Source: an uncultured Peptoniphilus sp. (GTDB lineage Bacteria > Bacillota > Clostridia > Tissierellales > Peptoniphilaceae). From it: a stretch of DNA of 64,000 bases. The stretch spans positions 62,001 to 126,000 of the forward strand of contig NZ_CAMQAY010000001.1 of the NCBI RefSeq assembly GCF_946998875.1, in the 5' to 3' direction. The stretch's first letter is position 1. The number at the start of each line of letters is the position of its first letter. The translations under genes were made by a program, and so were the position numbers. The notes under the pieces are model-generated. The model worked only from the letters and a program-made list of their open reading frames with translations. It ran no database searches and was not told the DNA's origin. Of the stretch, positions 10,058 to 17,988 are shown in pieces.

Positions 10058-11038
10058 ATGAGCAAGAAAAAGAAAAAATCTAATTTTTTATTTATTTTTA
10101 TTTTCATACTGGGGCTTGGTATTTTATCCTATCCAATGATATCCAACTGGTATTATAGGATTGAGTCCAACAACCAAGTTGCCGACTACAAGGAAGCGAG
10201 AGAGCTTTTGAGTAAAGAAGAAATTGACAGGAGAATTAGGCTTGCCAAGATTTACAACGACAGTCTGGGCAATGTTGTCTTAAAAGACCCCTATAGTGAA
10301 GAGGAAAAGGAAAAAGCTTTTGAAAATTATGCTCAGATGCTAGAGCTTAGGACCAAGATAGGCATTGTCACTATTCCTTCTATTGATGTGGAGCTGCCAA
10401 TTTATGCTGGTACTAATGAGGAGATACTCCAAAAGGGTGTTGGTCACTTGGAAGGCACATCTCTTCCTATTGGTGGTGAGTCTACTCACACTGTCCTAAC
10501 GGCGCACTCTGGTCTTCCTTCTGCTAGGCTTTTTACGGACCTGCAAAAGGTGAAGATGGGCGAGAAGTTTTACATCGACAATATTGCTGGTACATTGGCT
10601 TACCAAGTTGACCACATTGATGTAATTGACCCAAGTGATTTTTCTCAGCTACTTGTGGTGCCAGAAAAGGACTATGCAACCCTACTTACTTGTACTCCTA
10701 TTATGATCAACACTCACAGGCTCATTGTCCGCGGTCACAGGGTGCCTTATGTGCCAGAGGTTGACGAAGCTAATATGAAAGACAAGGGTGGAAATCTTGG
10801 CATTGATAAAAGGCTTATCATTCTCTTAATTTTTGCTATAATTATCTTAGTTAGATATTTATTGTCAAGGCGAAAGAAAAAATTGGCAAGGAAGAGAGAA
10901 TTGGAAAGGGCAAAAAATATTGAGCTGGCTAAGATGAATATTAGCGCCAATAATAAGAGTGATGATAAACTCAAGGGCGATGGAAATAGTGGAAATGATG
11001 ATATGAGTAAGGGTGATGGCAATGGTGGAAAAGTTTAA
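10058..11038 (+). CDS. Class C (pilus) sortase 1
   Basis: A membrane-bound transpeptidase that links pilin subunits through sorting-signal threonine and pilin lysine. From ATG 10058 it is 326 residues: an N-terminal membrane helix, a class C lid motif DPYSEEE (about residues 79-85), catalytic His150 (LTAHSG), Cys212 (LLTCTP), Arg221 (NTHRL), a second membrane helix near 250-265 and a Lys/Gly/Asp-rich cytoplasmic tail. An upstream TTG at 10031 would place the start inside the terminator hairpin and is rejected. The ribosome site before 10058 is weak, in keeping with low expression. The last 17 nt overlap the next sortase. Confidence 0.9.
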   Translation: MSKKKKKSNFLFIFIFILGLGILSYPMISNWYYRIESNNQVADYKEARELLSKEEIDRRIRLAKIYNDSLGNVVLKDPYSEEEKEKAFENYAQMLELRTKIGIVTIPSIDVELPIYAGTNEEILQKGVGHLEGTSLPIGGESTHTVLTAHSGLPSARLFTDLQKVKMGEKFYIDNIAGTLAYQVDHIDVIDPSDFSQLLVVPEKDYATLLTCTPIMINTHRLIVRGHRVPYVPEVDEANMKDKGGNLGIDKRLIILLIFAIIILVRYLLSRRKKKLARKRELERAKNIELAKMNISANNKSDDKLKGDGNSGNDDMSKGDGNGGKV

Positions 11039-11849
11039 AAAAAATTGGAAAATTATTCTTATTTTTATGCTTGGGCTAATGATTGCCATTTACCCAATTA
11101 TTTCCAATTATTATTACACTGTGGAGAACAACAATCAGGTTAAGGACTTCCAAGAGGCTGTTTCTCAAATGCCAGATAAGGAAGTTTTGGAGAGAATTGA
11201 ACTTGCCAAGGCCTACAATGACACCCTCGACCCTTCAAGGCTTGCTGACCCCTACACTGAAAGGGAAAAGAAGGGCGTGGAAAACTACGCTCGTATGCTT
11301 GAAGTAAGAGAAAAAATTGGCTATGTTGATATTCCAAAGATCAACCAACAAATTCCTGTCTATGCTGGTACTTCTGAAGATGTTTTGCAACACGCTTGTG
11401 GTCACTTGGAAGGGACATCTCTTCCTATTGGTGGCAAGGACACTCACGCTGTCATTACAGCTCACAGAGGACTACCACAAGTTAAACTCTTTAGGGACCT
11501 AGACAAGATGGAAGTTGGAGATTTATTCTTCTTCACAAATGTTAAGGAGACTCTTGCTTATAAGGTGGACCAAATTCTCGTTGTTGAACCTTGGAATTTT
11601 GAGCCAGTCCTAGTTGTGGAAGGCAAGGACCTCATGACCCTACTTACTTGTACGCCTTACATGATTAATTCTCACAGACTTCTTGTGCGTGGTCACAGAG
11701 TGCCTTATGTGCCAGAGGTCAAAGAGCAAATAGAAAGAGCTAAGTTTAATTACAAATCTCTAATTGTGCCGGGAATCGTTCTTGCTTTAGTTATGCTCAT
11801 TATATTTTTATACATCAGACATAGGAGGAGAAGACGCTATGAAGGTTAG
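11022..11849 (+). CDS. Class C (pilus) sortase 2
   Basis: From ATG 11022 the enzyme is 275 residues. It has an N-terminal membrane helix, a DPYTERE lid motif, catalytic His148 (ITAHRG), Cys210 (LLTCTP) and Arg in NSHRLLVRG, then a C-terminal membrane helix and RHRRRRR tail. It is the closest paralogue of sortase 1, sharing HLEGTSLPIGG and RVPYVPEV blocks. Alternative starts at 11013 (GTG) and 11016 (ATG) have poorer spacing to the AAGGG ribosome site. It overlaps both neighbours, so the three sortases are translationally coupled. Paralogous pilus sortases usually divide labour between shaft polymerisation and minor-pilin attachment; which does which is not visible. Confidence 0.9.
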   Translation: MVEKFKKNWKIILIFMLGLMIAIYPIISNYYYTVENNNQVKDFQEAVSQMPDKEVLERIELAKAYNDTLDPSRLADPYTEREKKGVENYARMLEVREKIGYVDIPKINQQIPVYAGTSEDVLQHACGHLEGTSLPIGGKDTHAVITAHRGLPQVKLFRDLDKMEVGDLFFFTNVKETLAYKVDQILVVEPWNFEPVLVVEGKDLMTLLTCTPYMINSHRLLVRGHRVPYVPEVKEQIERAKFNYKSLIVPGIVLALVMLIIFLYIRHRRRRRYEG

Positions 11850-12666
11850 AACTAGGGTTTTAATTGGATATTTATTCATCTTGATGGGAATTTTTATGCC
11901 CTTACTTGCCTTTACTTCCATGTCTTATAGGGAAATTATGGCTGACAAAAAGTATGCGGCTTTTAGGGAAAAGGATGAAGGTTTAACTGATGACCTTAAA
12001 AAGTACAATGAAAAGGTGACAAAGGGCGATGCCAACATTATCGACCCCTTCTCCAACGAGGACTACAAGGGCTATTATGACATCAAGGGCATAGACAAGG
12101 ACCAGGTCTTTGCCTACCTCATTATCCCCAAGCTTGACATGAAAAAGCCAATTTATCTTGATGCAACTTACAAGCACTTGGACCTTGGCGTGGCACAAGT
12201 TGAAGGGACAAGTCTTCCTCTTGGTGGCAAGTCCACAAGATCTGTCATAGCTGGCCACAGAGGCTGGTGGGGAGACCTCATGTTTTACAATGTGGAGAAG
12301 CTTGAAGCAGGCGATGATATATTTATTGATGGTCGCTCTGGACTTTTGAAGTACAAGGTTACTGGCGAGGAGATAATAGATCCCAGCGATTGGGAAAAAG
12401 TTCTGCCTATTGAGGGTAGGGACATGGTCACACTTTTAACTTGTCATCCAAAGAGACCGCCGAGACCAAAGAGATTACTCATTAACGCAGAGAGAGTAGT
12501 GGAGAAAAAGCCAGAGCCTGTAGAAAAAGTAAGTGAAGAAAGACAAGTATCTTATTTGAAATATGGAATCTATGGCGTGACTCTTATAGGTTGGCTTGCT
12601 TTTATTATCACCTTCTTTAAGATGATTGGATATGCAAGACAAAGTAAGAGAAGAAAGAAAAACTAA
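11839..12666 (+). CDS. Class C (pilus) sortase 3, divergent
   Basis: A 275-residue sortase with AGGAGG upstream of ATG 11839 and an 11-nt overlap with sortase 2. It has an N-terminal membrane helix, lid motif DPFSNED (about 69-75), catalytic His140 (IAGHRGWWG), Cys202 (LLTCHPKRPPRPKR) and a C-terminal membrane helix with a basic tail. The residues around His and Cys differ from the first two sortases (GHRGWWGD instead of AHRGLP, CHP instead of CTP), which suggests a different substrate, such as the minor pilin or tip protein. This is inferred from divergence alone. Confidence 0.88.
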   Translation: MKVRTRVLIGYLFILMGIFMPLLAFTSMSYREIMADKKYAAFREKDEGLTDDLKKYNEKVTKGDANIIDPFSNEDYKGYYDIKGIDKDQVFAYLIIPKLDMKKPIYLDATYKHLDLGVAQVEGTSLPLGGKSTRSVIAGHRGWWGDLMFYNVEKLEAGDDIFIDGRSGLLKYKVTGEEIIDPSDWEKVLPIEGRDMVTLLTCHPKRPPRPKRLLINAERVVEKKPEPVEKVSEERQVSYLKYGIYGVTLIGWLAFIITFFKMIGYARQSKRRKKN

Positions 12667-12705
12667 TAGATAGTTTTAGTAATAGAAATTGAAAATTTTT
12701 AGTTT

Positions 12706-12742
12706 AGAGTCTGGTTGACTTACAAAAGCCAGACTCTTTTTG
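12706..12742 (+). terminator. Terminator of the pilus/sortase operon
   Basis: AGAGTCTGG and CCAGACTCT form a nine-pair stem with a 14-nt loop, followed by TTTTTG. It closes the pilus island and separates it from the downstream cassette. Confidence 0.9.
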
Positions 12743-12867
12743 TTTCAATTTAGTTTTATATTTTATTATCAATTGTAATAAGTTATGGAAAATTAGGGAT
12801 AGTTATGATATTATAATGATACTTATTAGTAGTTTTTAATAAAATAAATTAATAAAAGAGATCTATT

Positions 12868-13392
12868 ATGTCTGAAGAATTTTTTGAAACAATTGCATAC
12901 CACACTACAGAAAAAGATAGGGCTGCTTGCATTTTAAAAGATAATTTTTTTAAGGAAAGCACAAAAGATAATGAGTGGCTTGGACAAGGGATTTATTTTT
13001 GGGACAGTTTAGAAGATGCTGTGTGGTGGAAGAATCATGTTAAAGATGCTGGTAAAGATGACACTGTTATTATAAAGGTAAAGTTAAAGTGTAAATATTC
13101 GGAGTATAAAGATTTAAGCATTAAGAAAAATATGGAAGAATATGAAAAAGAATGCATGGAAGTTATGACAAATAATGAATTAAAACTAATTAAAACATCT
13201 GATGATAAGTTAAGAAATTTCTATTGTAATTATTATAAAAGCAAGCTTGGGATTAAATTATTATCATATGATTTCAGAGTTAGAAATAAATTTAATGAAT
13301 TTGGATTTGAGAAGCACTCAATTCAGTATTGCCTTGGTGAGAATTTTCAAAGTGAGATTCTTGAAATTAGAGGAGTGATTGAAAATGTTTGA
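12868..13392 (+). CDS. ADP-ribosyltransferase-like toxin (CmdT-like) of a TAC cassette
   Basis: A 174-residue soluble protein with the layout of an ADP-ribosyltransferase fold. His12 lies in an early strand (YHTT), and a WLGQGIYFW motif places Tyr43 ahead of a DSLEDAVWW helix (46-54). A late ILEIRGVI strand carries acidic residues that could complete an H-Y-E triad. In CmdTAC anti-phage systems the toxin is an ADP-ribosyltransferase acting on mRNA, and gene order is toxin, antitoxin, SecB-like chaperone, exactly as here. The target in this organism is unknown. The gene opens the cassette, with a TATAAT at 12812-12817 as a possible -10, and overlaps the next gene by 8 nt. The ART assignment rests on motif reading, not on a search. 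Confidence 0.7.
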   Translation: MSEEFFETIAYHTTEKDRAACILKDNFFKESTKDNEWLGQGIYFWDSLEDAVWWKNHVKDAGKDDTVIIKVKLKCKYSEYKDLSIKKNMEEYEKECMEVMTNNELKLIKTSDDKLRNFYCNYYKSKLGIKLLSYDFRVRNKFNEFGFEKHSIQYCLGENFQSEILEIRGVIENV

Positions 13393-13675
13393 TAAAGAAT
13401 TATTTTTAGAAATTGCTAAAGAAATGGGTATTGAAGTAGCCGAAGGTCCTGGAAGGGACATGGTAAATGGTGTTGAAGTTGATGTTATGGATCTTATATT
13501 TGGAAATTTTGGATTACTGAATACAGATCAATACAATGAGGTAGAAACTATTAGTATAGACGCTTCAGAGAACCAATATAATTTTAATAGTTCAGAAGAT
13601 AGTCTTTTAATAGGCAAAGATAATTCAAATAAAGATAAAACTTCAATAAATTTTGAAAATTGTTATGCGGCATAG
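13385..13675 (+). CDS. Putative antitoxin (CmdA-like) with chaperone-addiction-type tail
   Basis: A 96-residue acidic protein, ATG 13385, preceded by AGGAG. A TTG two codons earlier lacks ribosome-site spacing. The N-terminal 50 residues look folded (FLEIAKEMGIEV, VDVMDLIFG). The last 45 are Asn/Ser/Asp-rich and end in ENCYAA. In toxin-antitoxin-chaperone modules the antitoxin carries an unstructured C-terminal chaperone-addiction region that the SecB-like partner protects from proteolysis, and this tail fits that role. No homology is recognised for the N-terminus. The call is by position between an ART-like toxin and a SecB-like protein, with overlap and tight spacing on both sides. Confidence 0.6.
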   Translation: MFDKELFLEIAKEMGIEVAEGPGRDMVNGVEVDVMDLIFGNFGLLNTDQYNEVETISIDASENQYNFNSSEDSLLIGKDNSNKDKTSINFENCYAA

Positions 13676-13684
13676 GTGATTTTT

Positions 13685-14098
13685 ATGGAAAAAGTTAAGG
13701 AAAGTCCTTTTCAATTTGGCAATATTAATATAATAGCCATAGATTTTAAATGCAAAAATATGCTTGATAAAGGCGATCATGAAATTTCTATAAATAGGGA
13801 AGTTAAACTTTTTGAAATTGATAACGACATTGAAAATAATAAGTTTGAAAATAAAGTTGTTTTGACACTAGAAATTTCTACTGAAAATAAAGAAGCCATT
13901 GTTTCTGCTTCTATTCAAGGCGACTTCAAGATAGAGGGTGTTAATAATGCAAGAGCAAAGATATTATTTCGACAAAATGCCCCAGCATTATTATTATCTT
14001 ACTTGAGACCTATTCTTTCAGTAATATTGCAAAAGTCATATTTTCCAGTTGATATTCCATTTTTGGATTTCACAGAACCAATTGAAAAAAATAATTAA
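13685..14098 (+). CDS. SecB-like chaperone (CmdC-like) of a TAC cassette
   Basis: A 137-residue protein whose C-terminal half has the SecB pattern. GDFKIEG (79-85) is followed by NAPALLLSYLRPILSVIL (98-115), equivalent to the SecB cP-x-LfPYxR-x-xs helix, and then SYFPVDIPFLDF (118-129), the conserved proline-rich end strand. Gram-positives lack the housekeeping SecB export chaperone, so a SecB-like protein beside a small acidic gene and a toxin is best read as a dedicated antitoxin chaperone. Translation starts at ATG 13685 with AGGTG six bases upstream; GTG 13676 abuts the previous stop and lacks a site. A terminator follows within 3 nt, so the cassette is a closed three-gene unit. Confidence 0.75.
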   Translation: MEKVKESPFQFGNINIIAIDFKCKNMLDKGDHEISINREVKLFEIDNDIENNKFENKVVLTLEISTENKEAIVSASIQGDFKIEGVNNARAKILFRQNAPALLLSYLRPILSVILQKSYFPVDIPFLDFTEPIEKNN

Positions 14099-14100
14099 AA

Positions 14101-14129
14101 GCCTAGGGAAGAAAATCTTAGGCTTTTTT
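14101..14129 (+). terminator. Terminator of the TAC-like cassette
   Basis: GCCTA and TAGGC pair, extended by AA/TT outside, and are followed by six Ts. It ends the three-gene cassette before the Xre gene. Confidence 0.8.
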
Positions 14130-14154
14130 AAATTTTATAATAAGAAGGGTGCTT

Positions 14155-14502
14155 ATGGTTGATTTAATAAATGTTGGTAGAAATATAAAAAATTTAAGAG
14201 AGAAATCTGGACTAAATCAAAGGCAGGTTGCTGAGTTTTTGGATTTGGACCAAGACGTGATTTCGAAAATTGAAAAAGGCGAAAGAAATATTTCTGCAAG
14301 CTTAGCTGATAGGTTGGCTAATTTGTTTTGCTGTCCTGTTTCTTACATTTTGTATGGTAATGAAGAATTAAATTGCAGGGTAGATTATAGGTCTAATTTA
14401 ATAACAAAAGAGGACTTAGAAGCTTTGTCTTTAATTAACAAGCTTGTACTTAATCAATTTGAAATGGATAGGATTGCAAGTAAGAACCAAGATGCAAAGT
14501 AA
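14155..14502 (+). CDS. Xre-family helix-turn-helix regulator
   Basis: A 115-residue protein with an N-terminal Cro/CI-type HTH (GRNIKNLREKSGLNQRQVAEF, then DLDQDVISKIEKGERN, about residues 6-48) and a continuation, SASLADRLANLFCCPVSYIL, typical of regulators that usually sit beside an ImmA/IrrE-type metalloprotease or a toxin. No such partner lies downstream. The start at ATG 14155 has AAGAAGGG five bases upstream; a GTG six bases earlier overlaps that site. It lies 57 nt beyond the cassette, past a terminator, so it may control the cassette in trans or be a separate accessory gene. Confidence 0.75.
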   Translation: MVDLINVGRNIKNLREKSGLNQRQVAEFLDLDQDVISKIEKGERNISASLADRLANLFCCPVSYILYGNEELNCRVDYRSNLITKEDLEALSLINKLVLNQFEMDRIASKNQDAK

Positions 14503-14540
14503 GATAAGGTTAAGTAAATTATATTAACATAATAAATAGA

Positions 14541-14575
14541 AAAGGATGCGAGCTTTTGTAGCTGCATCCTTTTTT
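14541..14575 (+). terminator. Bidirectional-type terminator, twin of 17931-17965
   Basis: GGATGC-g-AGCT pairs with AGCT-GCATCC and is followed by TTTTTT. An almost identical element in the same orientation lies at 17931-17965, so the pair brackets the iadA-YfcC block. Confidence 0.8.
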
Positions 14576-14600
14576 CTGTGTTTGTTTTCTAAATTTTTTC

Positions 14601-14665
14601 AAAAGTCATGAGAACTTAAAAATTTTAAATATCTTTAAAAAGTCATGAGAATTTAAAATTTTTAA
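14601..14665. repeat. Short tandem direct repeat, two copies of about 28 bp
   Basis: AAAAGTCATGAGAACTTAAA (14601 on) recurs as AAAGTCATGAGAATTTAAAA (14638 on), with period near 37 bp. The second copy runs into the iadA stop codon. No function is apparent. Confidence 0.6.
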
Positions 14666-15855
14666 TGGTTTTCAAAAGTTCCAAGGACTTGAACTTTTTT
14701 GTTTCTTATCATAACTTTTCCCAAAGCGAGGACTGTATGGATGTCCAAAGTTTTTTCGTCTAGCAAATTTATATCTGCGTCGTAGCCAACTTTTACATTT
14801 CCTTTAGTCTTTAAGGACAATATTTTTGCTGGGTTTGTAGTGAGACCTCTTAGGGCAATTTCAAGAGGGATGTCTTCTTTAAAGACACATTCCTTTATGG
14901 CTTCAAGGAGGCAAGATGATTTGCCAATGCCTAGTCCTACATATTCATTTTTTTCGTTAAACATGGGGAAGCTTCCCTGACCGTCTGATGTGAAGGTGAA
15001 GTTATCCAGGCATATTTTTTCATCAATTATGCGCCTTAAGGCTTTGGAGATTCTAACTTCGCCATATTCTTTTTCCCAAAGGTCGGGGTCATCTGCACCA
15101 GTGAAGTCACAATAGCCGCCACGCTTTAAATATTTAATGCTTTCTTCAAAAAGTTCTGGATTTCTGCCACAGTGAGTTGGCAAAAATTGTGAAATAGGTA
15201 TTTCTGTTTCATCTACTGCACGATTTAAATAGTCTAGGTTGGACTTTCCATCGCCCATGTGGATGTTAATTATGCCAGCCTTGCCAGAAAGCATTCCTGC
15301 TACTCTAACATTTGCTGCAAGTCTAATAAATTCCTCAAAAGTAGGCTGAGATGACCTATGGTCAGATAGGGCGATTTCCCCTGCCCCAATAATCTTGTCA
15401 ATGGACATTATATCCTTCATGACATCGCCTGTGAGGGTAGGAGTTGGTATTTGATATGCTCCTGTGTAGATATAGGATGTGATTCCTTCTTCCTCAAGAC
15501 CTCTAGCCTTGGCAAGTAGGGCAGATATATCTCTTGCAAGTCCATCTGTTCCAAGAGTTCCAACAACTGTTGTGACGCCGGCTTTTGTTAATGTGGATAG
15601 GGTAATTTCTGGAGTTCTAGTTTTAAAACCCCCTTCTCCACCGCCGCCAAGGATGTGAACATGGCAGTCTATAAAGCCAGGAGTCAAAATTTTTCCTCTC
15701 CCGTCAATTTCTTCTACATCCAAGCAAGACACATCAATTTTAATTTCATCTTCAATGGCTGCAATTTTATCGCCAAGAATTAAGAGGTCTTTTGTGCCTA
15801 AATATTCTGGACTATAAACTTTTGCCTTTCTAATAACTTTAATCATTTTATCCAT
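14662..15855 (-). CDS. iadA: Beta-aspartyl (isoaspartyl) dipeptidase
   Basis: An amidohydrolase-superfamily metallopeptidase that cleaves beta-aspartyl dipeptides formed from isomerised Asp/Asn residues, at 397 residues (family about 390). Visible motifs are GFIDCHVH (His65, His67), IALSDHRSS (161-169), NIHMGDG (His199), THCGRNP (His228) and TSDGQGS (Asp291). The residue that would line up with the bridging carboxylated lysine of E. coli IadA appears to be Glu160 here; this alignment is from memory. An AGGAAG site precedes the ATG. It lies 11 bp downstream of the YfcC transporter gene, suggesting uptake and hydrolysis of peptides or amino acids for fermentation. Confidence 0.9.
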   Translation of the reverse strand: MDKMIKVIRKAKVYSPEYLGTKDLLILGDKIAAIEDEIKIDVSCLDVEEIDGRGKILTPGFIDCHVHILGGGGEGGFKTRTPEITLSTLTKAGVTTVVGTLGTDGLARDISALLAKARGLEEEGITSYIYTGAYQIPTPTLTGDVMKDIMSIDKIIGAGEIALSDHRSSQPTFEEFIRLAANVRVAGMLSGKAGIINIHMGDGKSNLDYLNRAVDETEIPISQFLPTHCGRNPELFEESIKYLKRGGYCDFTGADDPDLWEKEYGEVRISKALRRIIDEKICLDNFTFTSDGQGSFPMFNEKNEYVGLGIGKSSCLLEAIKECVFKEDIPLEIALRGLTTNPAKILSLKTKGNVKVGYDADINLLDEKTLDIHTVLALGKVMIRNKKVQVLGTFENH

Positions 15856-15866
15856 ATCTTCACTTC

Positions 15867-17579
15867 CTATTGGAAATTAATAAGGACTGCAATAATTAAT
15901 ATTATTGAGCCAAGTAGGAAGAAGAAGGCTTGCATCTTAATTTGGAATTTTGCCCACTTAGACCAGTCGATGCCAGCAACGCCAAGGACACCAATTAAAC
16001 TTGCAGAAACAGGTGTAAAGGCATCCATAAAGCCTGCGCCCATTTGGTAAGCAAGGACTGCAATTTGTCTTGAAAGTCCAACTAGGTCAGCAAGAGGTGC
16101 CATAATTGGCATAGTCAAGGCTGCTTGACCTGAGTTTGATGTTACAACTAGGTTAAATAGTGATTGGAATAGATACATACCAATTGCGGCGATTGCCTTT
16201 GGCACGCCGGCAAAGGCATTACCCATGGAGTAAAGGATAGTATTTAGAGCAGAGAAGGAATTTGCATCGCTGCCGCCAAGGACAATTAAAATACCCTTAG
16301 CCATACCTACAACAACTGCTGTGCCAGCAAGATCAGCTGCACCAGATTGGAAGCAGGAAGCCATACCGTTTATTGTCATGTTATTTAATTTAAAGATTAC
16401 AGCAGTAAGACCTGCAGCAAGACCCATTACAAAGAATTGAGATGCTATTTCTGGAATGTAGTAACTTTTTTCCATAACTCCCCAAACTATCCAAATTAAT
16501 ACTGCTAGCATTTCAAGAAGGATAAGCTTGTGGCCAAGCTTAAATTCTTGGGCTGAATTATCTTCTGCAAGTTTTGCCCTAAACTTGTTGTCTGTTTCAT
16601 AGACAACAGAAAGAGTTGGAGTTTTTCTTATTCTTTCTGCATAGACCATAGTGTAAGCTGCACCAAGACCTGTAACCACAACCCAACAAGCAAGTCTAAA
16701 GCCTGCACCAGATAAGACTGGAATACCAGCTATACCTTGAGCAATGGCAACAGAGAAGGGACTCATCCAAGAAACGGCATTGCCAAGTTGTGATGCAACA
16801 AAAGTTACAGTGACGGCGACAATGGAGTCGTAGCCAAGGGCAATGACAAAGGGAACCATGACCATGGAAAAAGGTATAACTTCTTCACTCATGCCAAAGG
16901 TAGCTCCACCTAATGAAAATAGGTAAAATATAATTGGAATGGCAAATTTTTCAAGGCCCTTAGTCTTGTCGATTACAGCATAAATACCAGCGTCAATGGC
17001 ACCAGTAGCCATGATGATGCCAAAGGCTCCACCTACAACTAAAAGTAGGGCTACAATACCAACAGCAGAGCCGTATTTATCACCAGATACTAGACCTTCA
17101 AACAAGTAGTTTAGAAAACCAAAGCCATTAAAGTCATCTGTGCCCCAAATTTTTGCTGTCTTATTTAAGTTGACAGAATTATCATAAAATTTATCCCCAT
17201 AAACTCCGTATAAAGTATCATCTGTCAAACCAACCTTATCGAGAGCTCCTTGGTCCCAAGTAGCACTTGGAGTCTTTAGAAGTTCAGCAAAGGCCTCCTC
17301 ATCAATTTCCTTATCTTCCATAGCTTCTTTATCTTGGTATAATTTGTCAAGATTTTGAGCTAAGAAGTCCTTGTTAAGAGGGTGCATATATCTAAAAGTT
17401 TCAGTTTGCAAAACAGTTCTTGTGTCAGTTTCTCCAGCGGCATTTTGGTACTCCACATCGTGAGTTGAAAATTTGCCAGCTGGAATTAAAAAGGTCAAGA
17501 ACCAACAAATAAGTACAACAACAAAAATAATTGCATAGGTATGCGGCGTTTTAAATTTTGTTAAATCTTTTTTTCTCAT
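15867..17579 (-). CDS. YfcC-family membrane transporter
   Basis: A 570-residue polytopic membrane protein of the YfcC/DcuC-like anaerobic carrier superfamily, whose members are annotated as C4-dicarboxylate or basic amino-acid carriers. It starts KTPHTYAIIFVVVLICWFLTFLIPAG, a characteristic family N-terminus. It has a large extracytoplasmic insert (about 35-140), then many helices with Gly-rich re-entrant segments (GGATFGMSEEVIPF near 225; TSNSGQAALTMPIMAPLADL near 480). Its substrate is not determinable; co-transcription with iadA suggests peptides or Asp/Glu-like amino acids. An AAAGGAG site precedes the ATG. The long insert is common in Firmicutes members. Confidence 0.85.
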   Translation of the reverse strand: MRKKDLTKFKTPHTYAIIFVVVLICWFLTFLIPAGKFSTHDVEYQNAAGETDTRTVLQTETFRYMHPLNKDFLAQNLDKLYQDKEAMEDKEIDEEAFAELLKTPSATWDQGALDKVGLTDDTLYGVYGDKFYDNSVNLNKTAKIWGTDDFNGFGFLNYLFEGLVSGDKYGSAVGIVALLLVVGGAFGIIMATGAIDAGIYAVIDKTKGLEKFAIPIIFYLFSLGGATFGMSEEVIPFSMVMVPFVIALGYDSIVAVTVTFVASQLGNAVSWMSPFSVAIAQGIAGIPVLSGAGFRLACWVVVTGLGAAYTMVYAERIRKTPTLSVVYETDNKFRAKLAEDNSAQEFKLGHKLILLEMLAVLIWIVWGVMEKSYYIPEIASQFFVMGLAAGLTAVIFKLNNMTINGMASCFQSGAADLAGTAVVVGMAKGILIVLGGSDANSFSALNTILYSMGNAFAGVPKAIAAIGMYLFQSLFNLVVTSNSGQAALTMPIMAPLADLVGLSRQIAVLAYQMGAGFMDAFTPVSASLIGVLGVAGIDWSKWAKFQIKMQAFFFLLGSIILIIAVLINFQ

Positions 17580-17930
17580 AATTTTCTCCTTTCGAGTTTA
17601 TATTTTATCCATAATATTTTAAGAGGCAGTAAATTTTATTTAATTAAGATAATATAAAGACGAAAAATAAATTTAAAGCCATCTTAAAGTAAGCTAAGAA
17701 TTTAAAATTTATAAGCTGGGGATCTTGGACTAACTTTTAAATTTGCAATACTTTAGATGCTTATGGATATTTAGAGACATATTCATTAGAGCTTAATTAA
17801 AAAAATATTTATAAAAAATTCACGCTTCAAATAATATATCTCTATTAGTTAGTATATATCAAAAGGTTTTCATTTTGTAGAAGCAAAGTCCTTATAAGGA
17901 GAAAATTTTTTGAAAAGATCTTATTATTAA
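17580..17930. other. Intergenic region upstream of the YfcC-iadA operon
   Basis: About 350 bp of AT-rich sequence with no convincing ORF. It must contain the minus-strand promoter of the transporter operon, but I see no box pair I would defend. A perfect 12-bp palindrome TCCTTATAAGGA lies at 17889-17900; its role is unknown. Confidence 0.4.
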
Positions 17931-17965
17931 AAAAAGATGCCAGCTTTTTAGGCTGCATCCTTTTT
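17931..17965 (-). terminator. Terminator of the minus-strand HTH gene, twin of 14541-14575
   Basis: GATGC-c-AGC pairs with GCT-GCATC. A runs before and T runs after make it usable on both strands; on the minus strand it follows the HTH gene stop by about 25 nt. Its sequence is nearly that of the 14541-14575 hairpin. Confidence 0.75.
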
Positions 17966-17988
17966 AGAAAATATTATTTTTATAAAAT

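Noticed and set aside
12791..12867. A full sigma-A promoter for the TAC cassette
   Set aside because: TATAAT at 12812 is good, but no acceptable -35 stands 16-18 bp upstream, so only the -10 is mentioned.
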